From positions 1 through 64,000 of the forward strand of contig NZ_JNXT01000016.1 in assembly GCF_000716675.1 (NCBI RefSeq): DNA of 64,000 nt, written 5' to 3'. Positions 53,137 through 62,162 of the stretch are shown piece after piece. The number at the start of each line of letters is the position of its first letter. Position 1 is the first letter of the stretch. The notes under the pieces were generated by a model. It ran no database searches and had not been told where the DNA came from. It worked only from the letters and a program-made list of their open reading frames with translations. The position numbers were made by a program, and so were the translations under genes. This DNA is from Streptomyces alboflavus (GTDB lineage Bacteria; Actinomycetota; Actinomycetes; Streptomycetales; Streptomycetaceae).

Positions 53137-54303
53137 ATGCGTCATTTCGGGCACATAGCCCCAGAGGTGCGAGCGCGCCTCTTCCATCGGGAGCCGTGTG
53201 CCTTCACCGCGGACTCCCCGCCGCAACTGCTCGCGGTGGCCCTCGGCGCCACGCTGTACAGCCCGGCCACCCGGCCGCGGCTCGCGGACGACATCCTCAA
53301 GCAAGCCAGCCGTGGCGTGATCTCGATGGTCATCTGCCTGGAGGACTCCATCGGCGACGCGGACGTCGTGGCCGCCGAGGAGAATCTGATCCGGCATTTC
53401 GTGGACCTCGCCGGACGGCCGGACGTCGAGCCGCCGCTGCTCTTCATCCGGGTCCGCACCCCAGGGCAGATCCCTGACCTGGCCCGCAGGCTCGGCCCCG
53501 CGATCCGCCTGCTGTCCGGATTCGTCCTGCCCAAATTCACCGAGGAGCGCGGCGTCCCGTTCCTGGAGTCCCTCGCGGCCGCCGAGGTCGCCACCGGGCG
53601 GCGGCTTTTCGCGATGCCGGTCCTCGAATCGCCCCAGCTCCTCTATCTGGAGAGCCGCGCCGAGGTCCTCGCGGGCATCGCCCGCACCGTCGACAAGTAC
53701 CGCGAGCGGGTCCTCGCGCTGCGCCTCGGCGTCACCGACTTCTGTTCCGCGTACGCCCTGCGCCGACCCCCGCACATGACGGCGTACGACGTCCAGATCG
53801 TCGCGTCCGTGATCGCGGACGTGGTCAACCACCTCGGCCGCGCCGACGGCACCGGCTTCACCGTCACCGGGCCCGTCTGGGAGTACTTCCGCGTCCAGGA
53901 GCGGATGTTCAAGCCGCAGCTGCGCCAGAGCCCCTTCCTCCAGGTCCGCGCCGAGGAGCTGCGCCAGGCCCTGATCGAGCACGACCTGGACGGCCTCCTT
54001 CGCGAGATCGAGCTGGACCGGGCCAACGGCCTGCTCGGCAAGACCTGCATCCACCCCTCGCACGTCCTGCCCGTGCACGCCCTGTCGGTCGTCAGCCACG
54101 AGGAGTTCAGCGACGCCCAGGACATCCTGCGCCCGGAGCGGGACGGCGGCGGCGTCATGCGGTCCGCGTACACGAACAAGATGAACGAGGTGAAGCCGCA
54201 CCGCGCCTGGGCCGAGCGGACCCTGCGCCGCGCCGAGGTCTTCGGCGTCGCGCGCGAGGACGTCGGCTTCGTGGAGCTGCTCAGTGCGGGGTTGCCCCAG
54301 TGA
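53137..54303 (+). CDS. CitE/HpcH-like lyase of the Ter-linked pathway
   Basis: The product is 388 residues. The TIM-barrel HpcH/HpaI pattern includes VICLEDSIGDADV and AMPVLESPQLLYLE, with LRLGVTDFCSAY and KTCIHPSHV further on. Enzymes of this fold cleave or form C-C bonds of acyl compounds. Next to two phosphoribosyltransferase modules and a HAD enzyme, it matches the citrate-lyase-like component reported in Ter-associated metabolite operons. It overlaps the next gene by 4 bp (GTGA). Confidence 0.88.
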   Translation: MRHFGHIAPEVRARLFHREPCAFTADSPPQLLAVALGATLYSPATRPRLADDILKQASRGVISMVICLEDSIGDADVVAAEENLIRHFVDLAGRPDVEPPLLFIRVRTPGQIPDLARRLGPAIRLLSGFVLPKFTEERGVPFLESLAAAEVATGRRLFAMPVLESPQLLYLESRAEVLAGIARTVDKYRERVLALRLGVTDFCSAYALRRPPHMTAYDVQIVASVIADVVNHLGRADGTGFTVTGPVWEYFRVQERMFKPQLRQSPFLQVRAEELRQALIEHDLDGLLREIELDRANGLLGKTCIHPSHVLPVHALSVVSHEEFSDAQDILRPERDGGGVMRSAYTNKMNEVKPHRAWAERTLRRAEVFGVAREDVGFVELLSAGLPQ

Positions 54304-56918
54304 GCGGTGTCGGCGACGGTGCCGAGGGGATCCCCATCAGCGAGGCAAGGAATTCAGTGGACGTGGTGTGGTCGGGTACGTGGGTCGCCGAGCGGCTCGG
54401 GGTCGAGCTGGTCGAGAGCGGCGGGGCCGATGTCTCCGGCGGCTCCGCCGGGGCGGGGCCGCTGCGGGAGCTGCTCGGGCTCGCCCTGCGCCGCAACCCC
54501 AAGCGGGCGCATCTGCTCGTGTCGAACGTCCTCGGCAAGCACGTGCCGCAGCACCCGTCGGTGATCTGGCGCTCCGGGTACGACCTCGGCGTGCGCGTCC
54601 GCGAGCTGCTCGGCCCGGACGAGGCCGCCCGCGCCCTCGTCCTCGGCTACGCGGAGACCGCGACCGGACTCGGCCACAGCGTCGCCGACGGCCTCGCCCT
54701 CGCCCCCTACCTGCACTCCACCCGCCGCCCCGTGCCCGGCGTCGAGCGCGCGGGCGGCTTCGAGGAGTCCCACTCGCACGCCACCTCCCACCTGCTGCTC
54801 CCGGAGGACCCCCGGCTGCTCGCGGGCGACGGCGCCCTCGTCCTCGTCGACGACGAGTTCTCCACCGGCAACACCGTCCTCAACACCATCCGCGGCCTGC
54901 ACGAGACCTTCCCGCGCGAGCGGTACGTCATCGTCGCCCTGGTCGACATGCGCGCGCCCGAGGACCGTGCCCGCCTCGACGCCTTCGCCCGCGAGATCGG
55001 CGCCCGCGTCGACCTCATCGCCCTCGCCTCCGGCACGGTGCGGCTGCCCGCCGACGTCCTGGACAAGGGGCAGGAGCTGGTCGCCCGGTACGAGACGGCT
55101 GCGGCCCCGGTGTCCGCGCCCGGCGCGGGGCGGGCGCCCGTCACCCGCGTCGACCTGGGCTGGCCGGCCGGGGTGCCCGACGGCGGCAGGCACGGCTTCA
55201 CCGCCGCGCACCGGGCCCGCCTGGACGCGGCCCTGCCGGAGATGGCGGAGCGGGTCGCGGCCGCGCTGCCGGAGGAGGCCCGCCGGGTGCTCGTGCTCGG
55301 CTTCGAGGAGCTGATGTACGCGCCGCTGGCGCTGGGCGTGGCTCTGGAGCGGAGGCTGGGCGGGGGTGAGGCGGAGGCCGGTGGCGTCGGCGAGGGCGCC
55401 GCGGGCGTCGAGGTCCGCTACTCCACGACCACCCGCTCACCCGTCCTCGCCGTCGACGACCCCGGCTACGCCATCCGCACCCGCCTCGTCTTCCCGGCGC
55501 ACGACGACCCGGCCGACGGCCCGGGCCCGCGCTACGCGTACAACGTGGCGGGCGGCGGCTTCGACGCGGTCGTCGCGGTCGTGGACTCGGTCGCGGACAC
55601 GGAGGCGCTGCACGCGCCCGACGGCCTCCTGGCCGAGCTGTCCGCGCACACCGGACACGTCCTGCTCGCCGTGGTCCCCTCGTACGTCCCGTCCCCGACC
55701 GCCGCCCCGCACCCTTCCCCGCACGCCCCCCAGGATCAGGAACCCCGCATGCTGCCCGACCCCCTCCGCGGCCCCGCCTTCTCCTCCTACGCGCCCGAGG
55801 ACGTCGGCTGGCTGCTCCAGGACCTGTCGGACGTCACGCTTGAGGCGCCCACCGAGGAGCGCGAGGAGGCCATCCAAAGCGGCGGCGCGCACTACGCCGA
55901 GTCGCTGCCGGTGGAGTACCAGCCGAGCCCGCGCTACCAGGAGCTGTTCCGGGCCGCGCTCGACACCTCCGCGGCCCGCATCGCACAGGCCGTCGGCACG
56001 GTCACCGAGACCGTCCTCGCCGAGCGCGCGGGCGGCACCGGCCGCCCCGTCCTCGTGTCCCTGGCCCGCGCGGGCACCCCCGTCGGCGTCCTGATGCGCC
56101 GCTGGGCCGAGGCCCGGCGCGGCCTCGACCTGCCGCACTACGCCGTGTCCATCGTGCGCGGCCGCGGCATCGACGCGAACGCGCTGCGCTGGCTCGCCGC
56201 GCACCACGACCCGGCCGACGTCGTCTTCGTCGACGGCTGGACCGGCAAGGGCGCCATCACCCGTGAACTCGCCGCCGCGATCGAGGAGTTCGAGGCGGCG
56301 GGCGGCGCCCACGGCTTCGACCCGGCGGTGGCGGTGCTCGCCGACCCCGGCTCCTGCGTGCGCACATACGGTACCCGCGAGGACTTCCTCATCCCGTCCG
56401 CGTGCCTCAACTCCACGGTGTCCGGCCTGATATCGCGTACGGTGCTCCGCGCGGACCTGGTCGGACCCGACGACTTCCACGGCGCGAAGTTCTACCGCGA
56501 CCTCGCTGACACCGACGTCTCCGGTGACTTCGTCGACGCGATAGCGGCCCGCTTCGACGAGGTGGCGGGCGCCGTGGACGTCCAGGTCAAGGAGCTCCTG
56601 GCCGCGGACAGGGAGCCCACCTGGGAGGGCTGGGCCGCCGTCGAGCGCATCAGCGAGGAGTACGGCATCCACGACGTGAACCTCGTCAAGCCCGGCGTCG
56701 GCGAGACCACCCGGGTGCTGCTGCGCCGGGTCCCGTGGAAGATCCTCGCCCGCGAGGGCGCGGGTGCCGACCTCGACCACGTCCGGCTGCTCGCCGAGCA
56801 GCGCGGCGTACCCGTCGAGGAGGTGGCCGAACTCCCCTACACCTGCGTCGGGTTGATCCACCCCAAGTACACGCGTGGCGCGACCGGCGCCGACGGCAAG
56901 GCGGTGGCGAGCGCATGA
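54300..56918 (+). CDS. Fused double phosphoribosyltransferase: PRTase/TRSP plus StiP/PELOTA
   Basis: The product is 872 residues from GTG 54300. The first half (about 1-480) is a phosphoribosyltransferase with PRPP motif VLVDDEFSTGNTVLN (near residue 182), then a TRSP-like domain. A Pro-rich linker of about 25 residues follows. The second half (about 484-872) is a StiP-type PRTase (RAGTPVGVLMRRWAE; VFVDGWTGKGAI near residue 641), ending in a PELOTA-type RNA-binding domain (LPYTCVGLIHPKYTRG). These modules are usually separate neighbouring genes. ATG 55749 (residue 484) has AGGAA six bases before it, so a separate StiP protein may also be made. The product should be a nucleoside- or base-modified metabolite; no chemistry is proven. 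Confidence 0.85.
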   Translation: MSGVGDGAEGIPISEARNSVDVVWSGTWVAERLGVELVESGGADVSGGSAGAGPLRELLGLALRRNPKRAHLLVSNVLGKHVPQHPSVIWRSGYDLGVRVRELLGPDEAARALVLGYAETATGLGHSVADGLALAPYLHSTRRPVPGVERAGGFEESHSHATSHLLLPEDPRLLAGDGALVLVDDEFSTGNTVLNTIRGLHETFPRERYVIVALVDMRAPEDRARLDAFAREIGARVDLIALASGTVRLPADVLDKGQELVARYETAAAPVSAPGAGRAPVTRVDLGWPAGVPDGGRHGFTAAHRARLDAALPEMAERVAAALPEEARRVLVLGFEELMYAPLALGVALERRLGGGEAEAGGVGEGAAGVEVRYSTTTRSPVLAVDDPGYAIRTRLVFPAHDDPADGPGPRYAYNVAGGGFDAVVAVVDSVADTEALHAPDGLLAELSAHTGHVLLAVVPSYVPSPTAAPHPSPHAPQDQEPRMLPDPLRGPAFSSYAPEDVGWLLQDLSDVTLEAPTEEREEAIQSGGAHYAESLPVEYQPSPRYQELFRAALDTSAARIAQAVGTVTETVLAERAGGTGRPVLVSLARAGTPVGVLMRRWAEARRGLDLPHYAVSIVRGRGIDANALRWLAAHHDPADVVFVDGWTGKGAITRELAAAIEEFEAAGGAHGFDPAVAVLADPGSCVRTYGTREDFLIPSACLNSTVSGLISRTVLRADLVGPDDFHGAKFYRDLADTDVSGDFVDAIAARFDEVAGAVDVQVKELLAADREPTWEGWAAVERISEEYGIHDVNLVKPGVGETTRVLLRRVPWKILAREGAGADLDHVRLLAEQRGVPVEEVAELPYTCVGLIHPKYTRGATGADGKAVASA

Positions 56919-57766
56919 GCACTCCGCGTACGTCTCCCGCCCCCGGCTCCGCCGCCCCCCGCCCGCTCGTCGCGAGCGACCTCGACCGCACCCTCATCTA
57001 CTCCGCCGCCGCGCTCGGCCTGCGCATGCCCGACGCCGACGCGCCGCGGCTGCTCTGCGTCGAGGTGTACGAGGGCAAGCCCCTGTCGTACGTCACGGAG
57101 GCCGCCGCCGCGCTTCTCGTGGAGCTGGCCGAGCGCACCGTCTTCGTGCCCACGACGACCCGGACCCGCGAGCAGTACCACCGCATCCATCTCCCCGGCC
57201 CCGTACCGCAGTTCGCGATCTGCGCCAACGGCGGGCACCTGCTGGTCGACGGCGAGTCCGACCCGGCGTGGCGGGCCGCCGTCGAGCGCCGCCTCGCCGT
57301 CGAGTGCGCGCCCCTCGCCGAGGTCCGCGCCCACCTCCTGCGCACCGCCGACCCGTCCTGGCTCCTGAAGGAACGCGTCGCCGAGGACCTGTTCGCCTAC
57401 CTCGTCGTGGACCGCGCGCAGCTGCCGTCCGGCTGGGTCAAGGAGCTGGGGGAGTGGGCCGCCGGGCGCGGCTGGACCGTCTCCCTCCAGGGCCGCAAGA
57501 TCTACGCCGTGCCGCGGCCGCTCACCAAGAGCGCGGCCATGCGCGAGGTCGCCCGCCGCACGGACGCCCCCGAGGTCCTCGCCGCCGGCGACTCCCTCCT
57601 CGACGCCGACCTCCTCGAAGCCGCCACCCGCTCCTGGCGCCCCTCCCACGGCGAACTCGCCGACACGGGCTGGACGACGAAGGGCCTGACGGTGCTCCCG
57701 GAGCGGGGGATCGCAGCAGGCGAACAGATCCTGCGAGAGTTCTTGGCAGGCCCCACATCTGCGTAG
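56915..57766 (+). CDS. HAD-family hydrolase of the Ter-linked pathway
   Basis: The product is 283 residues from ATG 56915, overlapping the previous stop by 4 bp (ATGA). HAD motif I is VASDLDRTLIYS (D22, D24) and the late acidic motif is AAGDSLLDADLLE. The cap insertion and the size fit the Cof/sucrose-phosphatase-like class. It probably removes a phosphate from the sugar made by the PRTases. Confidence 0.9.
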   Translation: MSTPRTSPAPGSAAPRPLVASDLDRTLIYSAAALGLRMPDADAPRLLCVEVYEGKPLSYVTEAAAALLVELAERTVFVPTTTRTREQYHRIHLPGPVPQFAICANGGHLLVDGESDPAWRAAVERRLAVECAPLAEVRAHLLRTADPSWLLKERVAEDLFAYLVVDRAQLPSGWVKELGEWAAGRGWTVSLQGRKIYAVPRPLTKSAAMREVARRTDAPEVLAAGDSLLDADLLEAATRSWRPSHGELADTGWTTKGLTVLPERGIAAGEQILREFLAGPTSA

Positions 57767-57780
57767 CCCTTCGGGCCCAC

Positions 57781-57833
57781 CCCGCCCTGTGGGCAGCTGG
57801 TCCGCCCAGAGGGCGGGCTGGGCACAGGGCGGG
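57781..57833 (+). terminator. Nested hairpin after the HAD gene
   Basis: Outer arms 57781-57791 and 57823-57833 match over 11 bp. An inner CCGCCC/GGGCGG stem (57802-57807 and 57811-57816) makes a forked structure 14 bp after the HAD stop. Confidence 0.75.
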
Positions 57834-57911
57834 CCCCGCGGCACCGGGCAGCCGTTCCCACGCCCACCGCACCGCGCCCCGGGGCCGCCCCCACCCCCGT
57901 ACCCTGTCCCC

Positions 57912-58133
57912 ATGCCCCGATACGAGTACCGCTGCCGCCCCTGCGGCACCACCTTCGAGCTGTCCCGCCCCATGGCGGAGTCCGCCGCCCCGGCCACCTG
58001 CCCCTCCGGCCACGAGGACACGGTGAAGCTCCTGTCGACCGTGGCGGTGGCGGGCACGGCCTCGGCACAGGCGTCGGCCCCGGCGGCCGCAGGCGGCGGT
58101 GGCGGCTGTTGCGGTGGCGGCTGCTGCGGCTGA
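57912..58133 (+). CDS. FmdB-type zinc-ribbon protein
   Basis: The product is 73 residues. The first zinc pair is CRPC (residues 8-11) in MPRYEYRCRPCGTTFEL; the second is CPSGH (C near 31), so one ligand is His. The tail is Ala/Gly-rich with CCGGGCCG, a possible extra metal site. FmdB proteins may regulate or bind RNA/DNA; function is unknown. TACCCT six bases before the ATG indicates a leaderless message. Confidence 0.88.
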   Translation: MPRYEYRCRPCGTTFELSRPMAESAAPATCPSGHEDTVKLLSTVAVAGTASAQASAPAAAGGGGGCCGGGCCG

Positions 58134-58157
58134 CGTCCCGGCGCGGGACGGGCGGGG

Positions 58158-59210
58158 CTAGCGGAGCACGGCCCCGTCCCCGTCCCCCAGCATCCCCAAC
58201 TCCCCCCGAGTGGGCGCCCCTTCCCAGTCCCCCCGGGAGGCCACGGCGAACGCCCCCGTGGTGACCGCCCGCTCCAGGCGCCCGGCCACGTCCGCCCCGT
58301 CGAGCAGCGCGGACAGATACCCGGCGACGAAGGCGTCCCCGGCCCCGACGGCGTCCACGGCCCGCACGGCCCGTGCGGGCCGGTGGAGTTCCCCGCCCCG
58401 CGTGTACGCGGTGGCCCCGCGGGAGCCGAGCTTGACGACGACCTCGCGCACGCCGAGCCCGAGCAACAGCCCGGCCTGGTCGGCGGGTTCACCGGGAGCG
58501 CCGTCGGCGGGCAGGCACAGCGGCAGCTCGTCGTCGGAGGCGACGAGGACGTGGACGTACGGGATCCAGTCCCGGATCACCGCCGCGGCCTCCTCCTGAC
58601 TCCACAGCCGAGACCGGAAGTTGACGTCGAGGCAGACCCGCACGGAGTGCTCCCGGGCGAGCCGCAGCGCCCGCTCACAGGCGGCCCGCGGCCCGGGCCC
58701 CAGGGCCGGGGTGATGCCCGTCAGATGCAGCACCCGGGGCGGCGGCCCGGCGGCGAAGGCCCGCTCCACGGCGTCGGGGCCGAGCCGTGAACCGGCGGAC
58801 CCGGCACGGTAGTAGTGCACCCGCGTCACCTCGGGCAGCCGCGGCTCGAAGAGCAGCAGCCCCGTCGGCGCGCCCGCGTCCCGGCCCGCGCCGCGGACGT
58901 CCACACCCTCGGCCCGCAGCGTGCGCAGCACCAGCTCCCCGGCCTCGTCGTCGCCGACGGCCCCCGTCCAGCGGACGCCGTGGCCGAGCCGGGACAGTCC
59001 GATGGCGACGTTCGACTCGGCCCCGGCGACGGACACGGCCATCGACCCGCCGAGCTTCAGCGGCCCGTCGCCGCGCAGGGCGACCATGCTCTCGCCGAAG
59101 GTGAGGACGTCCGCGCTGCCACCGAGCGCATGCGCGTCCGTGCTCTCGCCGGAGGTGGGTGCGTCCGCGCTCTCACGGGAGGCGGGCACGTCCGCCCCGC
59201 GGGCGCTCAC
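58158..59210 (-). CDS. PfkB-family 2-keto-3-deoxygluconate kinase
   Basis: The product is 350 residues from GTG 59210, which gives a GTGA overlap with the aldolase gene; GTG 59216 is an alternative. The catalytic part begins VLTFGESMVALRGDG, with the PfkB end motif VDAVGAGDAFVAGYLSAL (catalytic Asp). It phosphorylates 2-keto-3-deoxygluconate to KDPG, which the neighbouring aldolase cleaves. The first about 35 residues are extra and are made of degenerate repeats of the kinase start (see the 27-bp repeat). Confidence 0.9.
   Translation of the reverse strand: MSARGADVPASRESADAPTSGESTDAHALGGSADVLTFGESMVALRGDGPLKLGGSMAVSVAGAESNVAIGLSRLGHGVRWTGAVGDDEAGELVLRTLRAEGVDVRGAGRDAGAPTGLLLFEPRLPEVTRVHYYRAGSAGSRLGPDAVERAFAAGPPPRVLHLTGITPALGPGPRAACERALRLAREHSVRVCLDVNFRSRLWSQEEAAAVIRDWIPYVHVLVASDDELPLCLPADGAPGEPADQAGLLLGLGVREVVVKLGSRGATAYTRGGELHRPARAVRAVDAVGAGDAFVAGYLSALLDGADVAGRLERAVTTGAFAVASRGDWEGAPTRGELGMLGDGDGAVLR
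59101..59208. repeat. 27-bp tandem repeat coding for the kinase N-terminus
   Basis: Four 27-bp units (59101-59127, 59128-59154, 59155-59181, 59182-59208) encode nine-residue repeats on the minus strand: ADVPASRES, ADAPTSGES, TDAHALGGS and ADVLTFGES. The last is the true start of the kinase fold. Units two and three match at 20 of 27 bases. Confidence 0.8.
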
Positions 59211-59830
59211 CCGCACACCGCCACGAACCGCGCGGCCCGCGCCCGCAGCGCGCCCACGTCCCCGCCGTCCGCCGCGTCACCGACCAGCGGCGAGCCCACG
59301 CCGACGGCGACCGCGCCAAGGTCCAGGTACTCCGCGGCGGCGGCCGCGTCCACGCCGCCGACCGGCACGAACGGCAGGCCGGGGAACGGCCCGCGCAACG
59401 CCTTCAGATACGCGGGCCCGCCCACCGCCGACGCCGGGAAGATCTTCAGGGCGCTCGCGCCCGCCGCCCCGGCCGCGATCACGTCGGTCGGCGTCAGGAC
59501 CCCCGCGAGGACGGGCAGGCCCCGGCCGACAGCGGCGTCGACGCCCGGGCCGAGTCCCGGCGTCACCACCAGGTTCGCGCCCGCGTCGGCCGCGCGCGCC
59601 GCGTCGTCCGCCGTGAGGACCGTGCCCGCGCCGAGCCACGCGTCGGGACCCAGTTCGGCGCGCGCCCGGCGCAGCACGCCCAGCGCGTCGTGGCCGCTGA
59701 GCGACACCTCGACCAGCGGCACACCGCTCTCGATCAGCGCCATGACCGTACGGAACGACGCCTCCGCGTCCGTGCCGCGCACGATGGCGACGAGCCGCCG
59801 GGTCCGCAGCTCCTGCATGAAGTCGACCAT
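59207..59830 (-). CDS. eda: 2-Dehydro-3-deoxyphosphogluconate (KDPG) aldolase
   Basis: The product is 207 residues from ATG 59830. The Eda pattern is clear: LVAIVRGTDAEA, GAGTVLT, the Schiff-base lysine in LKIFPASAVGGPAYL and GGVD. It splits KDPG to pyruvate and glyceraldehyde-3-phosphate. It is coupled to the KDG kinase, forming the last two steps of a uronate or sugar-acid pathway. Confidence 0.92.
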   Translation of the reverse strand: MVDFMQELRTRRLVAIVRGTDAEASFRTVMALIESGVPLVEVSLSGHDALGVLRRARAELGPDAWLGAGTVLTADDAARAADAGANLVVTPGLGPGVDAAVGRGLPVLAGVLTPTDVIAAGAAGASALKIFPASAVGGPAYLKALRGPFPGLPFVPVGGVDAAAAAEYLDLGAVAVGVGSPLVGDAADGGDVGALRARAARFVAVCG

Positions 59831-59889
59831 GCCCCCAGGCTCGCACAGGGCCCCGGGCGCGGACCGGCGCCCCCGGAGCACCGCCCTGG

Positions 59890-60411
59890 TCAGACCTGGT
59901 CCGGGTGGCGCGCCTTCCAGTACGGGTTGTCGTGCGGCAGCGTCGCGCTGACGCGCCCGTACATCCCGAAGAACATCAGCAGCACGCCCACCACAAAGCT
60001 GAACAGCACGTTCTGGATGCGGAACGCGAGGAAGTTGAAGCTGCTCTCCAGCAGGGCGAGATTGACGAAGCCGCTGAGGATGAACGCGATGCCGAGGACC
60101 ATGTTCAGCGTCGACGCGAAGTTGCCGCCGATCACCATCCCGGCGAACAGGAGCAGCCCGACGCAGATCGACAGGACGCTCAGCGCCCCGTTGGTGTTCA
60201 GGCCCGCCACGGTGTCGCCACGGGTGTCGAAGAACCCGATCTTGTCGATCAGGCCGAGGATGCCGAACGCGAGCAGGACCAGGCCCATCAGACCGGCGCC
60301 GAAGCGGTAGATCCGGCTCAGCCGGTGGTCGACGGGCAGATGCTCGTCGAGGGTGACGTGCCGCCTGCGGTCCTTGGACCGGGGCCCGGGATGAAGTACG
60401 TGCGTGGCCAT
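59890..60411 (-). CDS. DUF4383 membrane protein
   Basis: The product is 173 residues from ATG 60411 with GGGAGG upstream. Four membrane helices are visible (LMGLVLLAFGILGLID; LSVLSICVGLLLFAGMVIG; MVLGIAFILSGFVNLALL; VLFSFVVGVLLMFFGMYG), as in DUF4383. The N-terminus has a basic, His-rich patch. Function is unknown. Confidence 0.9.
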   Translation of the reverse strand: MATHVLHPGPRSKDRRRHVTLDEHLPVDHRLSRIYRFGAGLMGLVLLAFGILGLIDKIGFFDTRGDTVAGLNTNGALSVLSICVGLLLFAGMVIGGNFASTLNMVLGIAFILSGFVNLALLESSFNFLAFRIQNVLFSFVVGVLLMFFGMYGRVSATLPHDNPYWKARHPDQV

Positions 60412-60564
60412 GTCCGCCTCCCTGAATCCTTCAAGGCGCATCCTTCGATGCGCGCGAAAGGCCCGGCCTTCGTCCTTCCAGGATCCGCCCGGCGGCCGCC
60501 GACCGCCAACAAGAGGCCCACCGACCAGCACATTCGTGGTTTCGCCGGGGGCCTACGTGCGGCC

Positions 60565-62091
60565 TCAGGCGCCCTGCCCCCGCTCCTCCCGAATCTGGGC
60601 GACGACCCGGGCGACGGTCGTGCGCACGCCCTCCGTCTCGGTCAGGAAGTGCCAGTAGTCGGGGTGGCGGCCCTCCAGGGCGGCGACGGCCCGGTCCAGG
60701 CGGGCCACCGAGTCGTCGAGGGGGCGGGCGTGGCGCGGGTCGGGCGTGCTGCGGCCCGCCATGGCCAGGCGCTGGGCGTCCCGGACGGCGAAGCGGGTGC
60801 GCTCGATCTCGGCCTGCGGGTCCTTCGACACGGCGTTCAGGCGGCGCAGCCGGTCACCGGCGGCGGACACGGCCTCGTCGGTGGAGTTCAGCAGTGCTCG
60901 TACGGTGGACAGCAGGGCCGTGGCGTCCGGCCAGCGCTGGTCCTCGCGGGCCCGCTGCGCCTCCTTCAGCTTGGTCTCGGCCTGCCGCACGTTCTCCTCG
61001 GCCTGCTGCGGCACCCGCTGGAGGTCCTGCCAGCAGGCGGCGGTGAACCGGCGCCGCAGCTCGCTGAGGATCGGCTGCACCTGGTCGCTGCGCGTGGTCA
61101 GCGCCTGCGCGCGAGTCCGCAGCGACACCAGCCGCCGGTCGATCTCACGGGCCCGCTCCGGCAGCCGCTCGGCCTCGGCGCGGACCGCTTCGCCGTCCCG
61201 TAGGACACGGTCGGCGCGCTGCAGCGTGTCGGCGACGCCGTGCTGTCCCGCGCCCTGGTTCAGCTTGGTCAGCTCGGGGGCGAGCGCGGCGAGGCGGCCC
61301 GCCAGATCGTCGGCCTTCAGCCCCGCGGCCCGGACCGCGTCCAGGGCGTTGCTCGCGGCGAGCAGTGTCTGCCGGGCGCGCTCCACGGCCGGGGCCAGGC
61401 GCGCCAGTTGGGTCTCGGCCTTGTCGAGCAGCGGGGACAGGCCCTGCGTGAACCGGTCCAGGTCCTTCTTGGCGCTGCCGAGCGCGTCCTTGGCCTCGGT
61501 CAGCTCGGCACGGGCCCGCGCGGCGGCCGACGTCTCCAGGTCGTCGCGGTCGAGGTCGTGCGCGTCGACCGCGGTGATGTACTGATGGCTCACCTCGTCG
61601 ATGCGCCGCCCGAACGCCTCGAAGTCGGCGGCGGCCTTGCGGGCGGCCGGGGAGGAGTCCACGGCCGCGATGGTCTCGATGGAGATCCGCAGGTCGCGCT
61701 GCGCGGTGTCCAGCTCGTAGAACGCGGCCGCGGCGGCGTCCTTCGCGGCCTGCGCCTCGGCCCGCACGCTCTCCCCGCGTCCGCCGAACCAGCGTCGCGT
61801 ACCGCCGCCGGCGAAGGAGGCGGGCAGGGCGGCGGCGAGCAGGGGCAGGGGGAGCAGGACCAGGGCGAGGGTGTCGCGGGCGGCGGCCCGCAGGGGTGGG
61901 CGCCCGGCGGGCAGGGGTGGGCGCGCGACGGGCAGGAGTGGGCGCCCGGTCGGCAGGGGTGGGCGCGGCTTCCGCCGCCGCGACCCGCCGCTCACGGCGG
62001 CGCCGCAGCGCGAGACGACGGCATCTGCGGCGGACACCGCCGACGACGCCCATCTGTTCCCTGTGTACGGCCGCGGAGGTGTCGCCGTCAC
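60565..62091 (-). CDS. Membrane-anchored coiled-coil protein
   Basis: The product is 508 residues from GTG 62091, preceded by GGGAGAGGG. A basic, Pro-rich cytoplasmic N-terminus (residues about 1-75) contains seven-residue repeats; a hydrophobic segment follows (LALVLLPLPLLAAALPASF). The remaining 400 residues are strongly helical and alanine/arginine/glutamate-rich, forming coiled coils that probably lie outside. The length and pattern resemble tape-measure or septal scaffold proteins, but I do not recognise the family. Confidence 0.75.
   Translation of the reverse strand: MTATPPRPYTGNRWASSAVSAADAVVSRCGAAVSGGSRRRKPRPPLPTGRPLLPVARPPLPAGRPPLRAAARDTLALVLLPLPLLAAALPASFAGGGTRRWFGGRGESVRAEAQAAKDAAAAAFYELDTAQRDLRISIETIAAVDSSPAARKAAADFEAFGRRIDEVSHQYITAVDAHDLDRDDLETSAAARARAELTEAKDALGSAKKDLDRFTQGLSPLLDKAETQLARLAPAVERARQTLLAASNALDAVRAAGLKADDLAGRLAALAPELTKLNQGAGQHGVADTLQRADRVLRDGEAVRAEAERLPERAREIDRRLVSLRTRAQALTTRSDQVQPILSELRRRFTAACWQDLQRVPQQAEENVRQAETKLKEAQRAREDQRWPDATALLSTVRALLNSTDEAVSAAGDRLRRLNAVSKDPQAEIERTRFAVRDAQRLAMAGRSTPDPRHARPLDDSVARLDRAVAALEGRHPDYWHFLTETEGVRTTVARVVAQIREERGQGA
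61890..61969. repeat. 21-bp coding repeat in the coiled-coil protein
   Basis: Almost four copies of a 21-bp unit (61890-61910, 61911-61931, 61932-61952, 61953-61969) code on the minus strand for RPPLPTG, RPLLPVA, RPPLPAG and part of RPPL, within the cytoplasmic Pro-rich N-terminus. Confidence 0.85.
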
Positions 62092-62162
62092 TGTCCCTCT
62101 CCCGTGCTGTTCGCCCTGCCCGGTTCATTCTCCCACCGGTTAGGGACGAACACACGGGCCGG

